DNA of 5,138 bases from JAHEEL01 sp964195515. Its GTDB lineage: Bacteria; Actinomycetota; Acidimicrobiia; Spongiisociales; UBA5794. Under the pieces are notes generated by a model. It was not told the DNA's origin and did not search any database. It saw only the letters and a list, made by a program, of their open reading frames with translations. This document shows positions 1 through 5,138 of the stretch, piece after piece (position 1 is the stretch's first letter; each line of letters opens with the position of its first letter). The position numbers and the translations under genes were made by a program. The stretch lies in NCBI GenBank assembly GCA_964195515.1, contig CAXMQO010000096.1:1-5138 (forward strand). Direction: 5' to 3'.

Positions 1-19
1 TTGGTCACACGGATTGAGT

Positions 20-72
20 AGTAGATCAGTAGCCCAGTACTGCTCTACTTGCTACTGCTCTACTGATCTACT
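20..72 (-). terminator. Possible hairpin at the 3' end of the ABC operon
   Basis: Bases 20-32 (AGTAGATCAGTAG) and 60-72 (its exact reverse complement) can form a 13-bp perfect stem around a 27-base loop. On the minus strand the hairpin starts at the stop codon of the last ABC gene, the usual place for a transcript end or a 3' stabilising structure. Neither strand has a T tract after the stem, and the stem is only moderately G+C rich, so it is not a classical intrinsic terminator. Shorter alternative pairings, such as 27-33 with 51-57, compete with it. Being symmetric, it could act on transcripts from either side. Confidence 0.35.
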
Positions 73-75
73 GCC
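20..75. repeat. 8-bp period AGTAG/CTACT repeat array with inverted halves
   Basis: Read in steps of eight from base 20, the sequence gives AGTAGATC, AGTAGCCC and AGTACTGC, then a transition unit TCTACTTG, then CTACTGCT, CTACTGAT and CTACTGCC. The left half repeats AGTAG and the right half repeats its reverse complement CTACT. A 12-base direct repeat (TACTGCTCTACT) occurs at 38-49 and 53-64. The last unit (68-75) supplies the final CAG and TAG stop codon of the ABC gene that ends here, so array and coding sequence overlap. The pattern is directly visible. Its function and origin are unknown; it resembles the short tandemly repeated repetitive sequences known between genes in some bacteria. Confidence 0.75.
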
Positions 76-1825
76 CCGAAACTGACCCTGCCCAGTCTCT
101 GTGGAGATCTGCGTATACGCCACCCGCGAGCACGAGTTCGCGGTGCGGGCCGCGCTCGACGAGGCGGCCGGCGTCGAAGACGAGAACGGTGTCGGATGCT
201 TCCGCCGTCGAGAGCCGATGGGCGACTGTGACCGACGTGCGGCCGGCGGTCAGACGATCGATGGCCCGCCGGATCTGAACCTCGAGCGCTGGATCGACCG
301 CGGACGTCGCCTCGTCGAGTACGAGAAGATCCGGATTGGCGATCCAGGCTCGGACGATGGCGACGAGCTGCCGCTCCCCTGCCGACAGATTGCTGCCTCG
401 CTCTCCCACCCTGGTGCCGATGCCGTCGGTAAGGGAGTCGACCCACTCGAGAAGACCGAGGTCGGCGATCGCCGCTCTGACCCCTTCATCGGTGGCGCCC
501 GGCTTTCCATACCGGACGTTGTCGGCGATGGTGCCGTCGAAGAGGAAACCTTCTTGAGGTACATACGCCACTCGAGAACGCAGGGAGTGGAACCGGACTT
601 GTTCGACTGGCACACCTGCGATGGTGATGGCCCCATTGGCCGGGTCCAGCAGACGGGTTGCCAGTTTCGCGAACGTCGTCTTTCCCGACCCGGTCTCCCC
701 CACCACGGCGACCCGTTCTCCAGCTGCGATCGAGATGGTGACGTCTCTCAGTACGTCATCACCCGTCGGATACCGGAAACGGACACCCTCGAACTGCAGA
801 TCGAGAGGGCAATCGGGCAACGCGACGCCGTCAATCGGATCGGCGACATCGATCGGCGAATCAAGGAGCTTCAGCACCTTGCGCAAACCCGCGCCGGCCG
901 ACTGTGCCTGGTTGATGGTCTCCACAAGCATCTGCACGGGTTCGACGAGCAGCGTGACGAGGAACAGGAACGCGACGAGGGTTCCTGCACTGAGTCCCCA
1001 CGACACCCCGAAGGTCACACCGACGGCGATGACCGACGCCGTGATGACGCCCGCGAAGAGCTCAGCGGATGAGAACAGCACCGCGGCAAGGGCACCCGCG
1101 CCATATTCAGCCCGGTACTGACGGTCGAGGGCCGTACTGACCTTCCCCATGACCGCCGATTCCATGCCGAATGCTCGGACCGTCGGGAGACCCGCTGTGG
1201 CCTCGCCAACGACGGAGAGCGAGTCCGCGACCCGCTCTCGGACCCTGTCGTGAGCGCGGCGCAGGATCCCCTGGAACCAGAGAAGCATCACCGAGTAGAT
1301 GATGACGCCGACGGTGATCATCAACGCGAGGCGCCACTCGTACACGAGCATCACAATCACGGCGAGCAGGATCTGCGCGGCTCCCAGGATCATCCCGACG
1401 CCGCCCCACTCCATGAACTGCTGCATCGTCTCGATGTCGGACGTGACGCGGCTGACGAGTGCCCCGCGGCGCTCGGCCTGGACGTGAAGCATCGAAAGCT
1501 TGTGGAGGTACTCGAACGTGGTGACCCGGAGGTCGGTGAGTCCGGTGATCGAGGAGCGGGCGAGGCGGGCAAGCGACACGCGTCGGGCCCACATGGCGAC
1601 CGCCACGGCGACCAGGGCTATGAGGCCTGATGTGATCACCGAGGACGTGTCCGCCTGGTCGGTTCCGAGAAGCACGCTGTCGATGATGCGCTGCACCGTG
1701 ATCGGCACCACAAGCTGCAACCCCGTTCCGAACACGGCGAGAGCGAGCGTCACTCCGAGTCCCTTGGACAGCGCAGGAGCGATCCGGAATGCGCGACGGA
1801 GGACGTGGCCGGTCGATTCGCTCAC
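68..1825 (-). CDS. ABC exporter half-transporter, consensus-site subunit (TMD-NBD)
   Basis: This 585-residue protein has the standard half-exporter layout: an ABC type-1 transmembrane domain with about six helices (near 22-42, 64-80, 140-162, 165-185, 243-272 and 278-300), then a nucleotide-binding domain from about 343. The visible motifs are A-loop Tyr352, Walker A GETGSGKT (376-383), Q-loop Gln424, signature LSAGE (480-484, canonical LSGGQ), Walker B LLVLDEAT with catalytic Glu505, D-loop SAVD (508-511) and switch His536. The ATP hydrolysis residues are therefore intact and only the signature deviates. The start is GTG, overlapping the TGA of the upstream ABC gene as GTGA, with AGGAGG 7 bases before it, so translation is probably coupled. 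It most likely pairs with that upstream protein in the cytoplasmic membrane as an ATP-driven exporter. The substrate cannot be told from sequence; multidrug, lipid or peptide export are all possible. Confidence 0.95.
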   Translation of the reverse strand: MSESTGHVLRRAFRIAPALSKGLGVTLALAVFGTGLQLVVPITVQRIIDSVLLGTDQADTSSVITSGLIALVAVAVAMWARRVSLARLARSSITGLTDLRVTTFEYLHKLSMLHVQAERRGALVSRVTSDIETMQQFMEWGGVGMILGAAQILLAVIVMLVYEWRLALMITVGVIIYSVMLLWFQGILRRAHDRVRERVADSLSVVGEATAGLPTVRAFGMESAVMGKVSTALDRQYRAEYGAGALAAVLFSSAELFAGVITASVIAVGVTFGVSWGLSAGTLVAFLFLVTLLVEPVQMLVETINQAQSAGAGLRKVLKLLDSPIDVADPIDGVALPDCPLDLQFEGVRFRYPTGDDVLRDVTISIAAGERVAVVGETGSGKTTFAKLATRLLDPANGAITIAGVPVEQVRFHSLRSRVAYVPQEGFLFDGTIADNVRYGKPGATDEGVRAAIADLGLLEWVDSLTDGIGTRVGERGSNLSAGERQLVAIVRAWIANPDLLVLDEATSAVDPALEVQIRRAIDRLTAGRTSVTVAHRLSTAEASDTVLVFDAGRLVERGPHRELVLAGGVYADLHRDWAGSVSGQ

Positions 1826-3642
1826 GGCTCCCCCTCCTCTTCGTCGCGCCGGGCGGCATCCTCTTCGTAGGCGCGAAGGAGGCGCTCGTATCCGGGCTGG
1901 GTGGCGAGGAGGTCCTCGTGGCTACCGTGAGCGACGACCCGCCCTTCGTCCATGAAGACGACCTCGTCGGTCAACATGATCGACGATCGGCGGTAGGCAA
2001 CGATGACAACCGTCGATGGCAGTTCTGCCCCCTGCAGCCCCCGGAGAATCTCTGTCTCGACCGACGGGTCGACAGCCGATGTTGCGTCATCGAGCACCAG
2101 CACCCGTGGTCTGCGCAGGAGCGCTCGGGCAAGGGCGACGCGCTGTCGTTGCCCGCCGCTGAGTGCCGTCCCGCGCTCTCCGATCTGTGTGTCATAGCCC
2201 GCCGGGAGCTCGGTGATGAACCGCTCGACGCCGGCGAGCCGCATCGCTCGATGGACGTCCTCTTCGGGAACGTCGGACCCGAGCGTCACGTTGCCCCACA
2301 CCGAGTCGTCGAAGAGGAAGGACTCCTGAGCAACATACGCCACTTCGAGGGCGAGTTCGGAGCGGGCGAACTCCCGGAGGTCAACCCCATCGATGTGGAT
2401 CGCCCCGTCGGTCGGATCCCAGAGACGGGCCAGGAGCATCGTGAGCGTTGACTTGCCCGACGCTGTTGGTCCGACGACCGCCACGGTGCGGCCGGCCGGA
2501 ATCTCGAACTGAACATCGCTCAGGACCGGCTCCCCATCGGTGTACGAGAACTGCACAGCTCGCGACTCGAGGCCGGCACCGTCTGCCACGGGGCGCGCAT
2601 CGAGCGACCCATGATCGATTGTCTCGTCGGCATCGAGGATCTCCTGAACGCGGGTCCACGCCGCCTGACTGTGTGCCATCTCGAAGATGACGAAACCGAT
2701 GAGCTGAAGCGGGAACGCCATAAGCGTGATCAGGTACGCAACCGTTACGAGCTCACCTGCCGTCATCGAGCCGTCGCCCACCAGGATCGCCCCCGCGACG
2801 AGGATCACGATGTTGATCGCGGCCGGGAGTGACTCAACGATCGCTCGGAAGTTCGCAAATCGAACACCGATGTCGACGAGCCGGGTCTGAAGAATCTCGG
2901 CTGCGCGTCGGAACCGTTCGGTCTCTTCAGCCTCCCGCCCGAGCGCCTTGACGGTGAGCGCACCGTCGATGCTCTCATGGGCGATCTCGCTGACTGCGCC
3001 CCGCTCGTACTGGGCCTCTTCGAAATCGACGAACAGCGAGAAGGCCCCCCTGACGTCGATCGTTACGAGGGCCGAGAGGCCGACAAGCACGATGACGCCG
3101 AGAATCCAGTGCGTCGCGACAACGAGGACGATGGTCCCGATCAGCAGCAATGATGCGCCCGTCGCATACGGCAACGGCGCGAGCACGAAGGTTCCGGTCT
3201 GGGTGTCGACTTCGCTGACCGACAGCAGGTCACCGGTCGAACGGCGATCGTGCCACGCCAGCTGAAGCCGGAGTTGGTGCTCAATGAGCTTCTCGCGGGC
3301 ATCTGCACGGGTCCGGAACTGGAGTGCGCTCGCAGCGGTCCGCCGGAGTGTGATCCCGAACGCCTTCCAGAGGGCAACTGCCATGACGGCGAGGACCGCG
3401 AGGTCGACCTTGTTCCCGATCTCCTCGCCGCCGTCGAGAACGGGGATGATCACGAGGTCGGTGACCCGACCAACCACGACGGCAGAAGCCAGGATCGCGG
3501 ATACGAACAATCCGGCGCCGAGAACGGCGAGCGTGAACGACCACGGGTGCCACCGAACGAACTGCCGAATCAATCGCATTCCACCGCCAAACACCTCCCC
3601 GATACGGGGCGGCGACGCATCGTGTCGGGTGGTAGCGCGCAT
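1822..3642 (-). CDS. ABC exporter half-transporter, degenerate-site subunit (TMD-NBD)
   Basis: From the chosen ATG this is a 606-residue half-exporter with membrane helices near 36-60, 80-98, 158-178, 180-200, 265-290 and 300-322, and a nucleotide-binding domain from about 360. The visible motifs are A-loop Tyr367, Walker A GPTASGKST (391-399), Q-loop Gln439, canonical signature LSGGQ (494-498), Walker B LVLDD with Asp519 where the catalytic Glu belongs, SAVD (522-525), and Tyr550 at the switch-His position (VAYRRSS). Loss of both catalytic residues is typical of the degenerate-site subunit of heterodimeric exporters such as TM287/288. It is the promoter-proximal gene and overlaps its partner by 4 bp. 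The start is uncertain. ATG at 3642 has no ribosome binding site but fits a leaderless transcript. ATG at 3579 has GGGGAGG 14 bases upstream, which is rather far. The open frame extends to an ATG at 3756, but that part runs through repeats and does not look coding. Confidence 0.93.
   Translation of the reverse strand: MRATTRHDASPPRIGEVFGGGMRLIRQFVRWHPWSFTLAVLGAGLFVSAILASAVVVGRVTDLVIIPVLDGGEEIGNKVDLAVLAVMAVALWKAFGITLRRTAASALQFRTRADAREKLIEHQLRLQLAWHDRRSTGDLLSVSEVDTQTGTFVLAPLPYATGASLLLIGTIVLVVATHWILGVIVLVGLSALVTIDVRGAFSLFVDFEEAQYERGAVSEIAHESIDGALTVKALGREAEETERFRRAAEILQTRLVDIGVRFANFRAIVESLPAAINIVILVAGAILVGDGSMTAGELVTVAYLITLMAFPLQLIGFVIFEMAHSQAAWTRVQEILDADETIDHGSLDARPVADGAGLESRAVQFSYTDGEPVLSDVQFEIPAGRTVAVVGPTASGKSTLTMLLARLWDPTDGAIHIDGVDLREFARSELALEVAYVAQESFLFDDSVWGNVTLGSDVPEEDVHRAMRLAGVERFITELPAGYDTQIGERGTALSGGQRQRVALARALLRRPRVLVLDDATSAVDPSVETEILRGLQGAELPSTVVIVAYRRSSIMLTDEVVFMDEGRVVAHGSHEDLLATQPGYERLLRAYEEDAARRDEEEGEP
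1833..1838 (-). promoter_or_regulatory. Ribosome binding site of the downstream ABC gene, inside the upstream gene
   Basis: The minus strand reads AGGAGG, within a longer purine run, 7 bases before the GTG start at 1825. The site lies in codons for the acidic C-terminal tail (DEEEGEP) of the upstream ABC protein, so this tail may partly reflect selection for the ribosome binding site. It supports the GTG start and coupled translation of the two subunits. Confidence 0.8.
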
Positions 3643-3649
3643 GGGAGGA

Positions 3650-3655
3650 ATGGTA
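3650..3655 (-). promoter_or_regulatory. Candidate -10 element for a leaderless ABC operon transcript
   Basis: The minus strand reads TACCAT, matching the actinobacterial -10 pattern TANNNT, followed by 7 bases (TCCTCCC) and then the ATG at 3642. With this spacing transcription would start at or next to the A of the start codon, which would explain why no ribosome binding site precedes it. No convincing -35 hexamer is visible 16-18 bases upstream; that position falls in the 8-bp repeat array. This is an inference from spacing and a loose consensus. Confidence 0.35.
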
Positions 3656-3663
3656 GGAGAGGA

Positions 3664-3695
3664 AGTAGCGGAGTAGCCGAGCAGGGGAGTAGCGG
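3664..3695. repeat. Four-unit 8-bp tandem repeat upstream of the ABC operon
   Basis: Four adjacent 8-base units are visible: AGTAGCGG, AGTAGCCG, AGCAGGGG and AGTAGCGG. The first and last are identical and the middle two differ at one and two positions. The AGTAG core and the 8-bp period match the array at the other end of the operon (20-75), but here all units face one way, so no hairpin forms. The array ends about 20 bases upstream of the ABC start codon, beside the candidate -10 element, where a regulator or RNA polymerase could contact it. No function can be assigned. Confidence 0.7.
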
Positions 3696-3705
3696 TGGAA
3701 CTCTT

Positions 3706-3726
3706 CACCGACAACCGGCAACCGAT
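3706..3726. repeat. Three-unit 7-bp tandem repeat in the divergent intergenic region
   Basis: Three adjacent 7-base units are visible: CACCGAC, AACCGGC and AACCGAT. On the minus strand they read as repeats of a CGGTT-containing heptamer. The array lies between the 8-bp repeat and the start of the plus-strand gene. The period differs from that of its neighbour, so it is listed separately. With only three imperfect copies, chance or a pair of operator half-sites cannot be excluded. Confidence 0.45.
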
Positions 3727-3755
3727 TAAGGACTGCGGATGAGGAATCAGTCGCA

Positions 3756-3761
3756 TATCAT
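3756..3761 (+). promoter_or_regulatory. Candidate -10 element for the glycyl radical enzyme gene
   Basis: TATCAT matches the TANNNT pattern and four of six bases of TATAAT-like sequence in an otherwise G+C-rich context. Transcription starting 6-7 bases downstream would leave a leader of about 15 bases that includes the AGGAGG site. No clear -35 is seen near 3733-3738 (CTGCGG). No palindromic operator, such as an FNR-type site that might be expected for an anaerobic enzyme, is recognisable between here and the divergent gene. Confidence 0.3.
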
Positions 3762-3772
3762 GAGCGGGACGC

Positions 3773-3778
3773 AGGAGG
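3773..3778 (+). promoter_or_regulatory. Ribosome binding site deciding the GTG start of the yjjI-like gene
   Basis: A perfect AGGAGG precedes the GTG at 3783 by only 4 bases, tighter than the usual 5-9. The overlapping GTG at 3781 is out of frame and followed directly by TGA. The next in-frame GTG (3819) has no comparable site and would remove N-terminal residues that align with E. coli YjjI. The start at 3783 is therefore preferred. Confidence 0.7.
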
Positions 3779-3782
3779 CGGT

Positions 3783-5138
3783 GTGAAGAGCGAAGAATTT
3801 CAGGTTCGGGCGCGAGCGGTGGTCAACGATCCTCATTTGACGTTCCATCAGCGCCGGCACTACCTCGCGGGACTCGCCGAGGAAGCCCTCGACTATCCGG
3901 AACTCTCAGAAGAAGCGACCGAGGCACTCAACAAGCGGATCATCTGCGATATGTACGAGGGACACGCCCCCTACCGGGCGCGTTACATCCTCCCCGACTA
4001 CGCCAAGGCGCTTCGCAACGGTTCGGCGTTCCTCGAACTCGAACCGCCGGAGACGCTCGACGACGCCCTCAACTTCCTCCTGATCATGTACACGCAGGTG
4101 CCGTCGATCACCGGCTACCCGGTCTACCTCGGAGACCTCGACAAGATTCTCGTCCCGTACGTCGACGGGATCTCCGACGACCACCTCTACCGATCTCTGA
4201 AGCGCTTCTGGATCGCGATCGACCGAATCCTCCCCGATGCGTTCACCCACATGGATCTCGGCCCTCGTGACGGCCGAATCATCAGGACGATCTTCCGGAT
4301 CGAACGTGAGGTACTCCAGGTCGTTCCGAACCTGACCTTCAAAGTCGACCCAGAGATCACACCGGACGATCTCATCCGAGACGCTGTCGAGACCGTTTTC
4401 GAGACGGCCAAGCCCCACTTCGTCAATCACCCGCTCATGATCAGGGACTTCGGGGACGAGGAATACGCGGCGGTCAGTTGCTACAACTCGTTGCGCATCG
4501 GCGGCGGTTCGCACACCCTCAACCGCATCAACCTGAAGGAAGTCGCACTCGTCCACGATGGGGACACCGAGGCGTTCTTCTCGGAGACGCTCCCTCGCTA
4601 CGTCGAACTGAACGCCCAACTGATCGAGGCTCGAATCCGGTACCTCGTCGAAGAGGCGCGGTTCTTTGACCACGACTCCCTCGCGACAGAGGGACTGATC
4701 TCCCTCGACCGATTCTCGGCGATGTACGGAGTCTTCGGACTCGCAGAGTGCGTCGACATCCTGATGGCGAACGCGGGCAGAGAGGGCCGCTACGGACGCG
4801 ACGACGAAGCGAACACACTTTCATACCGCGTCGTTCGCGCCATCGCCGATCAAGTCGCAGAACGTCCGATGCCGTACTGCGAGGGCAACGACGGCCGCTG
4901 CATGCTGCACTCCCAGTCGGGGGTTGACGTCGACCTGGACGTGACGGCGGGAAGCCGCATCCCGATCGGCACCGAGCCGTCCATGTATGAGCACATTGCC
5001 TGCGTCGCCCCGCTCCACGACGCCTTCATGGCGGGTGTCAGCGACATCTTCCACGTCGAAGACACTGCACGGCGAAACCCCCAGGCCGTCGTCGACATCA
5101 TCCGTGGCGCTTTCGAGGAAGGCATGCGGGATTTCACC
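3783..5138 (+). CDS. yjjI: YjjI-family glycyl radical enzyme (DUF3029), C-terminus cut by window end
   Basis: The frame is open from GTG to the last base (452 codons, no stop). The translation aligns along its length with my recollection of E. coli YjjI (about 516 residues). Shared blocks include ICDMYEGHAPYRARYILPDY (54-73), the VPSIT..PVYLG segment (107-117), SLKRFW and PDAF.H (138-156), VPNLTF..DPEITPDDL (181-197), SCYNSL..GGG (232-242), LINPERF-like LISLDRF (305-311), YGVFGLAE (315-322), MLHSQSG (374-380), and RRNPQA with F.EGMRDFT at the end. Cys233 (codon 4479-4481) is my candidate for the thiyl radical cysteine. The glycyl radical loop, which in E. coli follows MREFT by about 15 residues, lies beyond the window, so the gene looks cut rather than broken. 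Glycyl radical enzymes need a radical SAM activase; in E. coli it is the neighbouring yjjW, so one is expected downstream. To my knowledge the YjjI substrate is not established. The gene diverges from the ABC operon, with no evident functional link. Confidence 0.9.
   Translation, partial: MKSEEFQVRARAVVNDPHLTFHQRRHYLAGLAEEALDYPELSEEATEALNKRIICDMYEGHAPYRARYILPDYAKALRNGSAFLELEPPETLDDALNFLLIMYTQVPSITGYPVYLGDLDKILVPYVDGISDDHLYRSLKRFWIAIDRILPDAFTHMDLGPRDGRIIRTIFRIEREVLQVVPNLTFKVDPEITPDDLIRDAVETVFETAKPHFVNHPLMIRDFGDEEYAAVSCYNSLRIGGGSHTLNRINLKEVALVHDGDTEAFFSETLPRYVELNAQLIEARIRYLVEEARFFDHDSLATEGLISLDRFSAMYGVFGLAECVDILMANAGREGRYGRDDEANTLSYRVVRAIADQVAERPMPYCEGNDGRCMLHSQSGVDVDLDVTAGSRIPIGTEPSMYEHIACVAPLHDAFMAGVSDIFHVEDTARRNPQAVVDIIRGAFEEGMRDFT

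Noticed and set aside
20..72. CRISPR-like or attachment-site reading of the repeats at the operon ends.
   Set aside because: The units are 8 bases long and contiguous, with no spacers, no cas gene, no integrase and no tRNA. They do not form long identical copies at both ends.
101..1072. A 323-codon plus-strand frame opposite the downstream ABC gene.
   Set aside because: It is antisense to a gene with all ABC motifs. The translation is rich in Arg, Asp and Gly with no recognisable domain, as expected of shadow frames in high-GC DNA.
1789..2451. A 220-codon plus-strand frame opposite the NBD of the upstream ABC gene.
   Set aside because: It is antisense to a well-supported domain, spans the junction of the two ABC genes, and shows no family motif or credible ribosome binding site.
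3643..3756. A 38-residue N-terminal extension of the upstream ABC protein starting at the ATG at 3756.
   Set aside because: It is encoded by the 7-bp and 8-bp repeats and the divergent promoter region, has no family resemblance, and would leave almost no room for control of either unit.
3760..3786. An 8-codon frame (ATG to TGA, MSGTQEAV) whose TGA overlaps the GTG start of the yjjI-like gene, resembling a coupled leader peptide.
   Set aside because: Its ATG has no well-spaced ribosome binding site and overlaps the candidate -10 element, so it may not be transcribed. So short a frame is expected by chance.
3906..4673. A 255-codon minus-strand frame opposite the yjjI-like gene, rich in Val, Glu and Arg.
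   Set aside because: The plus strand carries conserved YjjI blocks along this stretch. The opposite frame has the composition typical of an antisense shadow and no recognisable domain.

Overview
The window is high-GC DNA (by eye about 60-65% G+C) with strong G/C third-position bias, a GTG start joined by a 4-bp stop/start overlap, and actinobacterial-style ABC signature wording (LSAGERQ). An actinobacterium, possibly of the Acidimicrobiia, fits best. This assignment is an inference from style, since no marker gene is present.

Layout: two divergent units are separated by about 140 bp. On the minus strand (3642 down to 68) lies a two-gene operon of half-size ABC exporters, each a transmembrane domain fused to a nucleotide-binding domain. 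The genes overlap by 4 bp (GTGA), and the second gene's ribosome binding site lies inside the last codons of the first. Their motif defects are complementary. The upstream protein lacks the catalytic glutamate and switch histidine, and the downstream protein has a non-canonical signature motif. This is the pattern of a heterodimeric exporter with one consensus and one degenerate ATP site.

On the plus strand (3783 to the window end) lies an open reading frame with no stop. It closely resembles the YjjI family of glycyl radical enzymes (DUF3029), whose reaction is not established as far as I know. The window cuts it off shortly before the expected glycyl radical loop.

Both ends of the ABC operon carry short tandem repeats with an 8-bp period built on AGTAG. 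At the 3' end, units in opposite orientation form a 13-bp perfect inverted repeat that includes the stop codon of the last gene. At the 5' end, four units in one orientation lie just upstream of a possible leaderless promoter. A separate array of three 7-bp units is next to it. These repeats are the least explained part of the window. No RNA gene, CRISPR array, insertion sequence or integrase is visible, and no stretch longer than about 140 bp lacks a gene.
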